DNA of 10,517 nt from Gemmatimonadota bacterium. Its GTDB lineage: Bacteria > Gemmatimonadota > Gemmatimonadetes > Gemmatimonadales > GWC2-71-9. The stretch lies in the NCBI GenBank assembly GCA_003221075.1, contig QHUF01000006.1:1-10517 (forward strand). The letters are read 5' to 3'. A model generated the notes under the pieces. The model was given only the letters and a program-made list of their open reading frames with translations. It did no database searches and had not been told where the DNA came from. Position numbers and translations under genes: made by a program. Below are positions 1-6,613 of the stretch, in pieces; the first letter of the stretch is position 1; each line of letters opens with the position of its first letter.

Positions 1-326
1 CCGCCGACGTAGACGCGCAGATCGGTTATCCGCCCGCTGCTTTTGGTGAGCGCCACGCGGACCGGGCCGGAGTCGCATGGGGCGTCCCAGTCGTTGTGGT
101 CGTTCCAATTCCCGTCGATCTGGTTGTGGCAATTCCCCTTGTCACAGTCCCAGCTGATCATGTTGCGGCCGTTGCCGTAGACGCCTGGCTTGGCCGCGAA
201 GCTGAACCGCACCGAACCGTCCGGCGCGCTTGCCACGCGCCGCTCGAGTGATTGCGCGTGGCCCACGGACGCAAGCGCGAGCGCTACCCACGCACCACTC
301 ACCACGTACCACGCACGGGTTTTCAT
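1..326 (-). CDS. Secreted protein, probable second HEAT-family protein of the sigma-factor operon (partial, 3' end beyond window)
   Basis: Only the first 108 codons are present; the gene continues past the left edge. The ATG at 326-324 overlaps the stop of the upstream HEAT-repeat gene as ATGA, with an AGGAG at 342-338, which fixes the start and implies translational coupling. Residues 1-24 form a signal peptide (MKTR, then a hydrophobic stretch, then GHA before Q25), so the product is exported. The mature part has a beta-rich look (GSVRFSFAAKPGVYGNG at 37-53), three cysteines (C61, C66, C84) within a segment rich in Asn, Asp, His and Trp, and then GPVRVALTKSSGRITDLRVYVGG-type sequence starting at 87. 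From memory, similar N-terminal domains head secreted HEAT-repeat proteins in Gemmatimonadota. The HEAT part would lie outside the window, so the family call is an inference. The N-terminal domain itself has no function I can name. Confidence 0.8.
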   Translation of the reverse strand, partial: MKTRAWYVVSGAWVALALASVGHAQSLERRVASAPDGSVRFSFAAKPGVYGNGRNMISWDCDKGNCHNQIDGNWNDHNDWDAPCDSGPVRVALTKSSGRITDLRVYVG

Positions 327-1984
327 TGGTTGATCAGCTCCTGGAGGTATGCCGACGCGCGCGGGCTCCGCGACTGGCCAATCCAGAAGATCGCTTTCTT
401 GCGGAGCTCACGGTCGGGATCGTTCTTGCCGATCTGGAAGAGCTTGTCGAGCGCGGCGTCTTCGCGGCGCTGGGAGTACACGAAAATCAATTGCTCCCGC
501 ATCTCGCGGTCGCTCATGCTGTCGTAGAGCTTCACCAGATCGGCGACATCGACGTTGTGCCCCTGTCCCGCCCAGAACAGCGCCTTCTTGCGGATCTCGA
601 TGTCCTCTTTCTGGTTCAACGCGATATCCATCAGCCAGCGATAATTATCCGCGCCGCCCATTTGCGAGAGGGAGAAAATGATCTTGTCTTTGAGATCGTC
701 GTTCTCCACCTTGGCGAACAGGTCCTTGAGGAACTGCGCGTTCTCGGGTGACCGATTCTGCCCGATCCAGTAGATCGCCTTCTCCCGCAGATCGGTGCTG
801 ACGTCACGCCGCGCGGCGAAATCCCGGAGAACGGCGCCGGCGCGCGGGCTCCGGTGCTGCGACAACGCGAAGATGGCTTTTTCCTGGATCTCGGGAGGCG
901 TCTTGGGATCGCGCAAGATCGAGTCGAGGGCGGCCACAGTTTCGTCGCCCGGCACTTGGGACAGCCAGAACACCGCCTGTTCGCGGACCTCCTGATCGGG
1001 ATCCGACCGCACGGCATTGAGCAGAAGGGCGGACGTTTCAGAGCTGCGCTTCTGAGAGACGAGGAACACCGCTTTGCGCCGCAGGCACGTCGACCCGCTG
1101 TCGCGCCGTGCGAGAATGCTCTTCAGAATCGGCACGGCACGATCGGCGTCCATCTGCAGCAGCGCGTTGACCGCTGCGATGCGGATGTCATCCTCGTCGT
1201 CGCACGATTCATTGTGCAAGCGATAGGGGCGTCCGGGCCGTGCAACGATCGCCGGGCCGGGACCGACGGGTGGTGTCGCAGCGATCACGGGAGTCGGCGG
1301 AGCGACGTTATCCGCTTCTTCCGTCACGTCCGCGGTGGCATCGGGGTCGCCGAGCCGCGCCAGTCCACCCTGCACACGGCGCAACAGCGCTTCGGCGTCC
1401 CGGCGCGTGGTCGCCTTGGGGAATTTGGACGCCTGTGTCTGCAGCGCCTCGCGCGCAGCGCGCAACGCTTCTTCCGATCCATCCCGATAGAGCGCAAAGG
1501 CCTGCCAGTAGTACGTGTTGGGGACATAGGTGGACCGCGGATACTTATCGCGGATGCTGCTGAAGAGCTCTGCGGCGCGCGTGTACTGGCTCCGGTTCAG
1601 CGCTTGCCGCGCGGCGCGGTAGAGCGAATCGGCCACATCGGCCTGCGCCTGGTCCTGCCAGCGGGGTTCGCTGACGTCTTCGTCGTCATCGCCGTCCCAG
1701 TAGAACACCGGCGCGGCGAACGCAACCGGCGCCACGGCCAGCGAATACGCAGCCATTTGCAGATCGCTCGCGGCCATGGCGAGCACGGGAGCCTGCACGG
1801 TGAGCGCTTCGATATCAGGCTGTGCCGCGACGAGCGCCGCAGCGCCCGCTTCGAGTGCAGGCACGGCAGCGACGATCGGTGCGAGCGCAGCGCGTGGGCG
1901 GCGGTGTGGCCGTGCCTGTGGCGCGGGCGTCGGCGTTGCCTGCACGGTCGTGACGGCGAGCAAGAGGGACAGGTAAGACAACAT
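323..1984 (-). CDS. Secreted TPR/HEAT-repeat protein, 553 residues
   Basis: Exported scaffold or binding protein, with no enzymatic motif seen. Residues 1-16 (MLSYLSLLLAVTTVQA) are a short signal peptide. An Ala/Pro-rich low-complexity stretch follows to about 95, with an acidic patch at 97-104. A TPR-like helical hairpin region lies at about 113-165 (LYRAARQALNRSQYTRAAEL, then KYPRSTYVPNTYYWQAFALY), resembling YbgF/BamD-type repeats. A Pro-rich linker at about 217-252 leads into HEAT repeats from 258 to the C-terminus. Eight repeats carry a (R/K)xKA(I/V)FxxxQ-like helix with Gln at 311, 343, 376, 409, 441, 474, 505 and 537, preceded by a degenerate copy at 264-278. C261 and C300 could form a disulfide. 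The start ATG overlaps the upstream stop (TGATG) and has AAGGAG at 1997-1992. It is the third gene of the sigma-factor unit. HEAT arrays usually mediate protein-protein contacts; its partner is unknown, though the membrane protein encoded just upstream is an obvious candidate. Confidence 0.9.
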   Translation of the reverse strand: MLSYLSLLLAVTTVQATPTPAPQARPHRRPRAALAPIVAAVPALEAGAAALVAAQPDIEALTVQAPVLAMAASDLQMAAYSLAVAPVAFAAPVFYWDGDDDEDVSEPRWQDQAQADVADSLYRAARQALNRSQYTRAAELFSSIRDKYPRSTYVPNTYYWQAFALYRDGSEEALRAAREALQTQASKFPKATTRRDAEALLRRVQGGLARLGDPDATADVTEEADNVAPPTPVIAATPPVGPGPAIVARPGRPYRLHNESCDDEDDIRIAAVNALLQMDADRAVPILKSILARRDSGSTCLRRKAVFLVSQKRSSETSALLLNAVRSDPDQEVREQAVFWLSQVPGDETVAALDSILRDPKTPPEIQEKAIFALSQHRSPRAGAVLRDFAARRDVSTDLREKAIYWIGQNRSPENAQFLKDLFAKVENDDLKDKIIFSLSQMGGADNYRWLMDIALNQKEDIEIRKKALFWAGQGHNVDVADLVKLYDSMSDREMREQLIFVYSQRREDAALDKLFQIGKNDPDRELRKKAIFWIGQSRSPRASAYLQELINQ

Positions 1985-2643
1985 CAGAGTGCTCCTTCTG
2001 TGCGTCGCACCGGTACTGGCCCGGCGGGAATCGCCGAGCGCAACTTGGGCAACACGTTCGTTTGGTTCATGCCTTGGGTGATGAGATCGCGGTCGTGACC
2101 GTCCTGCACCGGATTGAGCAGGGATATTTGCATCAGCACGAGCTCCAGATCCTCGAGCAACGAGCGCAGGCGCGGATTATCCGCCGCGGGTGAATCGAGC
2201 ATCAATTGCGTGGTCGCCAGCAGTTCGCGCGCCTGGCGCGCGAGCCGTGCGGTGTTCGCTGAACGATTGGCGTCCGCGCGGAACGACGTCAGGAAGGCCT
2301 CGGTGCGCGAGAGGTATTGTGTCGCGGCGACCTGGTAGGCGACGTTGGCTAGCGAGTCGATCTCATTGGCGACCTGCGTGCCCGCGGGAGCTGTAGAGGT
2401 GGCGGCCGGCGCCGACGCCTGATTCGCCGACCAACGACCGATGCCGATCCCGAGGATCAGCACGGCCGCGGCGGCGACCACCCAACGCATCCAGGGACGG
2501 AGCTCGATGACGCGCTTACTTCGGCGAGCGGTCTCGATCCTCTTCCACATCTCCTCACTGGGAGTGGGGACTGGGGAATGGTACGACTTGGCCGCATCTT
2601 TGAGCCACTGTTCGAATTTCGGGTCTTCGTGCTGGTCCATCAT
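1984..2643 (-). CDS. Single-pass membrane protein in anti-sigma position, no zinc motif
   Basis: Likely anti-sigma factor or sigma-linked membrane regulator. I start it at the ATG at 2643-2641, which overlaps the sigma-factor stop as ATGA and has AGGAG at 2658-2654, ten bases away. An ATG nine bases earlier (2652) sits only one base after AGGAG and is less plausible. Counting from 2652, the cytoplasmic part is residues 1-55 (EQWLKDAAKSYHSPVPTPSEEMWKRIE), one membrane helix is at 57-73 (WVVAAAAVLILGIGIGRW), and an outer part of about 148 residues follows. That outer part has an Ala/Thr-rich linker and then long helices (about 94-185) of the kind that form coiled hairpins. The HxxxCxxC motif of zinc-binding anti-sigma factors is absent, so the assignment rests on gene order, topology and coupling rather than on a known domain. 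It lies between the sigma gene and the secreted HEAT gene, which could bind its outer domain. Confidence 0.8.
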   Translation of the reverse strand: MMDQHEDPKFEQWLKDAAKSYHSPVPTPSEEMWKRIETARRSKRVIELRPWMRWVVAAAAVLILGIGIGRWSANQASAPAATSTAPAGTQVANEIDSLANVAYQVAATQYLSRTEAFLTSFRADANRSANTARLARQARELLATTQLMLDSPAADNPRLRSLLEDLELVLMQISLLNPVQDGHDRDLITQGMNQTNVLPKLRSAIPAGPVPVRRTEGAL

Positions 2644-3182
2644 TTCACCCATTCTCCTGCGAAGTCCGACAGTGCCACGCGCAATTTCGCGCGCGCGCGC
2701 GACAGCTGGGCCTTCGACGTGCCGGTCTCGACGCCCAATGCGACGCCGATTTCTTCGTGTGTGTAGCCCTCGACATCGTGCATCAAAAACACCGTCCGGT
2801 AACCCTCCGGCAGATCATCGATCGCCTGCTTGAGCCGCGCTTTCAGATCCGGTTCGGCGTGCCGTTGCACTACGCCGATCTCGTGCGCGTCGTCGATGTC
2901 CGCTTCCCGCTGCCGAAACCGCTTCACCTTCCGCAAGCCGTTCAAGACGACCGTGGTCGTGATCGTATGCAGCCAGGTCGAAAACGCGGCATCGCCACGG
3001 AACGAGCCGAGCCGGTCGAACGCGCGAATGAACGTTTCCTGGGTGAAATCCTGCGCGAGGGCATCGTCGCCCGCGAGCCGGAAAGCCAGGCGGTACACGC
3101 GGTCCACATGTGCGTCATAGAGCGCGCGTTCTGCGGCGCTATCCCCGGCGCGGACGCGGGCAATAAGCTGTGATTCGTCCAC
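2640..3182 (-). CDS. ECF-family (group 4) RNA polymerase sigma factor
   Basis: Directs RNA polymerase to a specific set of promoters, typically for envelope or stress genes. The 180 residues are the usual ECF length, with only regions 2 and 4. Region 2 spans about 17-85 (ALYDAHVDRVYRLAFRL, then AQDFTQETFIRAFDRLGSFR and FSTWLHTIT). Region 4 spans about 119-170 (DDLPEGYRTVFLMHDVEGYT, then the helix-turn-helix ending SRARAKLR). There is no region 1 or 3 and no long C-terminal extension. The start is GTG at 3182-3180 with GGAG four bases upstream. The stop overlaps the next gene's ATG, so sigma and membrane regulator are translated together, which is typical of sigma/anti-sigma pairs. The gene begins 78 bases after upp on the same strand; a candidate ECF-type promoter in that gap suggests self-activation. 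A (CG)7 tract at 2688-2701 encodes part of the recognition helix. Confidence 0.95.
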   Translation of the reverse strand: MDESQLIARVRAGDSAAERALYDAHVDRVYRLAFRLAGDDALAQDFTQETFIRAFDRLGSFRGDAAFSTWLHTITTTVVLNGLRKVKRFRQREADIDDAHEIGVVQRHAEPDLKARLKQAIDDLPEGYRTVFLMHDVEGYTHEEIGVALGVETGTSKAQLSRARAKLRVALSDFAGEWVK

Positions 3183-3223
3183 GGCGCTCCGAGGTGACGG
3201 ACTGGGCTCGTAACTACTGATGG

Positions 3224-3249
3224 GACACGGGGGACGACAAAAGGGTTAC
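3224..3249 (-). promoter_or_regulatory. Candidate ECF-type promoter for the sigma-factor operon
   Basis: On the minus strand a GTAACCC element (3249-3243) is followed by 16 bases beginning TTTTG and then GTC (3226-3224). This matches the general ECF layout of an AAC-containing -35 box and a short GTC-type -10 element. Transcription would begin near 3217, about 35 bases before the GTG start of the sigma gene. Seen by eye only; such short motifs occur by chance in GC-rich DNA. Confidence 0.35.
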
Positions 3250-3260
3250 GTGGGAGGGGC

Positions 3261-3920
3261 TTACCTGGTGCCAAATAGCCGGTCGCCGGCATCCCCCAGG
3301 CCGGGGAGGATATAGCCCTTGGAATTGAGCTCGCGATCGAGCGAAGCGCTGTAGACGGGCACCTTGGGGTGGGCATCCAGCATCGCCTTCACGCCTTCGG
3401 GGGCGCACACCAGGCACATGAACCGAATCCGCTGCAGCGGCGCACCGGCACGGGCGAGGGCGCTGACCGCAGCCACCGCGGACCCGCCGGTTGCGAGCAT
3501 GGGGTCCAGCAGGAAGAACGCGCGATCCGCTTCCCCCGACGGAATCTTGAAGTAGTAATCCACGGGCTGGAGCGTGTCGTGATTGCGGTACAAGCCGATA
3601 TGGCCCACCCGCGCGGAGGGAATCAGCTGCGAGATCCCTTCGACCATGCCGAGGCCGGCTCGCAGGATTGGAACGAGCGTCAGCTTTTTCCCGGCCACCT
3701 GGCTGCCGGTCATTTTCTCGAGCGGCGTTTCGATTTCGACCGGCTCGAGCGGCAGATCCTTCGTCACTTCGTACGCCATGAGCATGGCGATCTCGTTCAC
3801 CAGCTGCTTGAAGTCGCGCGTGCTGGTGCGCTTGTCGCGCAGGATCGAGAGCTTGTGCTGGATCAACGGGTGCGACAGCACCGTGAGGTTCGGGAAGTCG
3901 CGAGACGAGACAGACGCCAT
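3261..3920 (-). CDS. upp: Uracil phosphoribosyltransferase
   Basis: Pyrimidine salvage enzyme of the cytoplasm: uracil + PRPP gives UMP + pyrophosphate. The 219 residues are close to the family's usual length (about 208-210), with a slightly longer N-terminus. The PRPP-binding loop is intact at 139-148 (DPMLATGGSA), and the C-terminal uracil-binding segment is intact at 203-218 (YILPGLGDAGDRLFGT). Other family landmarks are NLTVLSHPLIQHKLSILRDK at 11-30, VPILRAGLGM at 83-92, and GLYR at 109-112. The start is the ATG at 3920-3918. No Shine-Dalgarno sequence is visible in the 20 bases before it, which could mean a leaderless or short-leader transcript. Upstream is the divergent LolA-like gene, 75 bases away; downstream on the same strand is the ECF sigma gene. 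I see no hairpin terminator between upp and the sigma gene, so read-through is possible. The family assignment is firm. Confidence 0.97.
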   Translation of the reverse strand: MASVSSRDFPNLTVLSHPLIQHKLSILRDKRTSTRDFKQLVNEIAMLMAYEVTKDLPLEPVEIETPLEKMTGSQVAGKKLTLVPILRAGLGMVEGISQLIPSARVGHIGLYRNHDTLQPVDYYFKIPSGEADRAFFLLDPMLATGGSAVAAVSALARAGAPLQRIRFMCLVCAPEGVKAMLDAHPKVPVYSASLDRELNSKGYILPGLGDAGDRLFGTR

Positions 3921-3943
3921 AGGCGAAGAAAGTACGCTCGCGG

Positions 3944-3971
3944 TTGCAAGCGCGCGACAGGCGGGTATGTT
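3944..3971 (+). promoter_or_regulatory. Candidate sigma-70-type promoter for the LolA-like/BNR/glycosidase block
   Basis: A TTGCAA (3944-3949), 16 bases, then TATGTT (3966-3971) gives four of six matches to each of the -35 and -10 consensus boxes. Transcription would start near 3978, just ahead of the GGAGG at 3983-3987 and the ATG at 3996. It lies in the 75-base gap between divergent genes. TTGCAA is self-complementary, but no fitting -10 box was found for upp on the other strand. Confidence 0.4.
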
Positions 3972-3995
3972 CAGCGTCCCTCGGAGGAAACGATC

Positions 3996-4742
3996 ATGCG
4001 TGGCATCCTACTGAAACTCGTGGCCCCAGCAGCGCTCACGTTGTGTGCGGCGTCGCTTTCCGCTCAGTCTGCCGACAGCCTCATCGCCAAATACATCCAG
4101 GCGTCCGGCGGCCTGGCCCGCATGCAGGCGCTGCAGACGCTGCGGCGCACGGGAAAATTCACCGGCGGTGGCGGGTTCGAGGCGGTCGTCGTGCAGGAGA
4201 ACAAACGCCCCAACAGCGTACGCGAGGAGTTCTCCATTCAAGGCATGACGGGTCTCAACGCGTACGACGGGAAGAGCGGCTGGAAAATCGAGCCGTGGCA
4301 AGGCAAGCGCGATCCCGAATCGCTCGGTGAAGAAGAGATGCACGGCATTCTCGACGATGCCGATTTCGACGGCCCCCTCGTCAACTATCAGGCCAAAGGC
4401 AATAAGGTCGAGTATCAGGGCATCGAGCAGATCGAGGGGAGCGACGCGTACAAACTCAAAGTCACACGCCCGAACGGTGACGTCAGCTTCTACTACCTGG
4501 ATACCGAGTACTATGTCCCCATCCGCATCGACACCCGGCGCATGATTCGCGGAGCCCCGCAGGAATTCGAGACCTCGCTCGGCGACTACAAGCAGGTCAA
4601 CGGCGTGTATCTGCCGTTCTCGTCGGAGTCGGGGCCGAAGGGCAGCAGCAGCAGCGACCGTTCGAAAATCACGTACGACAAAATCGAGGCCAACGTCCCG
4701 CTCGATGACCAGCGGTTCGTACGGCCTGGAGCTCGGCCATGA
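3996..4742 (+). CDS. LolA-like exported lipoprotein-sorting family protein
   Basis: A 248-residue exported protein resembling the outer-membrane-lipoprotein-sorting (LolA/LolB-like) fold, which binds lipid or lipoprotein acyl chains in the periplasm. Residues 1-23 are a signal peptide (MRGILLKLVAPAALTLCAAS, then LSA before Q24). After it come SLIAKYIQASGGLARMQALQ at 28-47, the GMTGLNAYDGKSGWKI strand region at 83-98, DADFDGPLVNY at 121-131, and a C-terminal GDYKQVNGVYLPFSSES segment (196-212), all typical of this family in Acidobacteriota and Gemmatimonadota from memory. The ATG at 3996 is chosen because GGAGG (3983-3987) lies eight bases before it and the signal peptide starts there; the frame stays open upstream to 3369, but that stretch is antisense to upp. 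The stop overlaps the ATG of the BNR gene (ATGA), so the two are translationally coupled. The role is inferred from the fold family; no substrate is known. Confidence 0.88.
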   Translation: MRGILLKLVAPAALTLCAASLSAQSADSLIAKYIQASGGLARMQALQTLRRTGKFTGGGGFEAVVVQENKRPNSVREEFSIQGMTGLNAYDGKSGWKIEPWQGKRDPESLGEEEMHGILDDADFDGPLVNYQAKGNKVEYQGIEQIEGSDAYKLKVTRPNGDVSFYYLDTEYYVPIRIDTRRMIRGAPQEFETSLGDYKQVNGVYLPFSSESGPKGSSSSDRSKITYDKIEANVPLDDQRFVRPGARP

Positions 4743-6613
4743 ACCTCCTCCTGCTGCTGCTGATCGCGCAGCAACCCGCTCCTGCCGTCAAGGTGGATTC
4801 GGAAACGATTTCCGGCCTCGGCGCGCGCAACATCGGCTCGGCGGCGATGAGCGGCCGCATCGCGACGCTCGACGCCGTGCACGAGGGAGTTCGGCTCACG
4901 ATCTACGTCGGGTCAGCGAGTGGGGGCGTGTGGAAGTCGACGAACGGCGGCACGACCTTCAAGCCGGTCTTCGACAAGCAGCCCGTGCAGTCGATCGGCG
5001 CGGTGACGATCGATCCGAAGAATCCCAAAGTCATCTGGGTCGGTACGGGCGAATCGTGGATGCGCAACAGCGTCTCCATCGGCGACGGGATCTACCGGTC
5101 GGACGATGGCGGCGACAATTGGACGAACATGGGGCTGCGCAACTCCGAGCACATCGTGAAGATCCTCGTCGATCCGACGGAGACCAACACGGTTTACGTG
5201 TGCGTGCCGGGGAAGCTCTGGAGCGACAGCGACGAGCGCGGCGTCTACAAGACCACCGACGGTGGAAAGACGTGGACCAAGGTGCTCCGCGGCGCCAACC
5301 TGTCGACAGGGTGCTCGCTGCTGACGATGGATCCAGCGCATCCCAAGACGCTCTATGCGGGGATGTGGGATTTCCGCCGCCGCGGCTGGACATTCCGCTC
5401 GGGCGGCGACAGCGCGACGGCCCCAAGCGCTTCCGGTCTCTTTAAGAGTACGGACGGCGGCGCGACGTGGACCGAGCTCACGTCGACGAGCGCCGCGGGA
5501 CTACCTCCGAAACCGTGGGGCCGGGTGGCGGTCACCGTCGCGCCATCGAAGCCGGACATCGTCTACGCCTTCATCGAAGCGGTCCCGCCGCTGAACGCGC
5601 TGTACCGGTCCGACAACGGCGGTAAGACGTGGCAGATGCTCGATCGCAGCCAGAACATGATCTGGCGGCCGTTTTATTTCGCGAACCTGATCGTCGATCC
5701 GCGCGACCCGGACCGCGTGTACAAGCCCGACGGTGGCCTCATCGTCAGTACCGACGGCGGGAAGAGCTTCAGCGGCATCGCGGGCGGCGCGCACGGCGAT
5801 TTCCACGACGTGTGGGTCGATCCCAACAACACCGACAACGTGATTACCGGCGACGATGGCGGGCTCTGGTTCTCCTACGACGCCGGCAACAAGTGGGTGA
5901 AGAACGAGAATCTTCCCGTGTCGCAGTTCTACCACGTGAGCGTCGACATGGCGCGGCCGTACAACGTGTACGGCGGCCTGCAGGACAACAGCTCCTGGGT
6001 GGGGCCGTCGGAGTTTCCCGGCGGAATCACCAATCACCAGTGGGAAAACATGTACGGCGGCGACGGCTTCTGGATGTTCGCCGATCCCACCGATCCCGAC
6101 TACCTCTACGCCGAGGCCCAGGGCGGGGCGATCGGCCGCGTCAACCGCAAGACGCACGAGGTGCGCAGCCTGCAGCCGCTGCCGCGATACCAGGAGGGGA
6201 AGCTGCGCTTCAACTGGAATACTCCCGTCCACGTGGGCGACAACGGAGCGGTCTACATCGGCGCGCAGTTCCTCTTTCGCACAAAAGACCACGGTCAGAC
6301 CTGGGACCGCATCTCCCCGGACCTGACGACCAACGACCCGGACAAGCAGCGGCAGGAGCAGTCCGGGGGCGTGGGCGGGTACCGACGATGGGAATCTGCA
6401 GGTCACGCGGGACGGCGGGAAAACATGGACGAATGCCGTCGCCAACATCACGGGCCTGCCCAAGAACGCGTGGGTCTCGTCAGTCGAGCCCGGCCATTTC
6501 AACACGGGCACGATCTACGCGACGTTCGATCTGCATACGTTCGGCGACATGCGGCCCTACGCCTACAAGTCGACCGACTTCGGGGCGACCTGGACACCCG
6601 TGGTGGCGCCTGA
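4739..6613 (+). CDS. BNR/Asp-box propeller protein (VPS10/sortilin-like, 'glycosyl hydrolase' family), N-terminal fragment of a disrupted gene
   Basis: Large extracytoplasmic beta-propeller protein, usually annotated as WD40/YVTN/BNR-repeat or sortilin-like glycosyl hydrolase, with no proven activity. The N-terminus MNLLLLLLIAQQPAPA acts as a very short signal peptide. Asp-box turns (S/T-x-D/N-x-G-x-x-W/F) occur near residues 67, 121, 172, 237, 291, 337, 379 and 515. Native sequence reads well to about residue 544 (ending DKQRQEQSGG); the last 80 residues, to the stop at 6613, are out of frame and resemble nothing. The protein continues in another frame as the fragment ending at 7766. The full family length is about 1,000-1,050 residues. 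The start overlaps the LolA-like stop (ATGA) with GGAG at 4728-4731. Without repair, the product would be a truncated propeller with a nonsense tail. Confidence 0.85.
   Translation: MNLLLLLLIAQQPAPAVKVDSETISGLGARNIGSAAMSGRIATLDAVHEGVRLTIYVGSASGGVWKSTNGGTTFKPVFDKQPVQSIGAVTIDPKNPKVIWVGTGESWMRNSVSIGDGIYRSDDGGDNWTNMGLRNSEHIVKILVDPTETNTVYVCVPGKLWSDSDERGVYKTTDGGKTWTKVLRGANLSTGCSLLTMDPAHPKTLYAGMWDFRRRGWTFRSGGDSATAPSASGLFKSTDGGATWTELTSTSAAGLPPKPWGRVAVTVAPSKPDIVYAFIEAVPPLNALYRSDNGGKTWQMLDRSQNMIWRPFYFANLIVDPRDPDRVYKPDGGLIVSTDGGKSFSGIAGGAHGDFHDVWVDPNNTDNVITGDDGGLWFSYDAGNKWVKNENLPVSQFYHVSVDMARPYNVYGGLQDNSSWVGPSEFPGGITNHQWENMYGGDGFWMFADPTDPDYLYAEAQGGAIGRVNRKTHEVRSLQPLPRYQEGKLRFNWNTPVHVGDNGAVYIGAQFLFRTKDHGQTWDRISPDLTTNDPDKQRQEQSGGVGGYRRWESAGHAGRRENMDECRRQHHGPAQERVGLVSRARPFQHGHDLRDVRSAYVRRHAALRLQVDRLRGDLDTRGGA
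6362..6378 (+). other. Frame change and apparent deletion inside the BNR gene
   Basis: Before this point the coding frame ends ...QEQSGG; after it the coding frame is shifted and reads WAGTDDGNLQVTRDGGKTW. In relatives as I remember them, about 25 residues lie between an ESGG-like motif and the VGTDDGNLQ motif, and they are missing here. The frame change fits a loss of about 70-80 bases with length 2 modulo 3, rather than a single-base slip. Whether it is biological or an assembly error cannot be told from the sequence. Confidence 0.7.

Noticed and set aside
854..2098. Long plus-strand open frame of 414 codons opposite the HEAT-repeat gene
   Set aside because: It is antisense to a clear coding sequence with signal peptide and repeats; its translation is Arg-rich and matches no fold. 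Long antisense frames are common in GC-rich genes.
3209..3250. CGTAAC ... GTTACG inverted repeat flanking the candidate sigma promoter
   Set aside because: Six-base arms with a 30-base loop are expected by chance in a gap of this size; it is not a credible terminator or operator without conservation.
3369..3995. Upstream extension of the LolA-like reading frame
   Set aside because: It is antisense to upp, and the signal peptide and ribosome-binding site mark the start at 3996.
6362..6378. Programmed ribosomal frameshift in the BNR gene
   Set aside because: No slippery heptamer is seen, and family residues appear to be missing at the junction, which fits a deletion better than recoding.
5501..6511. 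Minus-strand open frame of 336 codons opposite the BNR gene
   Set aside because: Shadow of a real gene, with Val/His/Arg-rich translation and no domain or ribosome-binding site.
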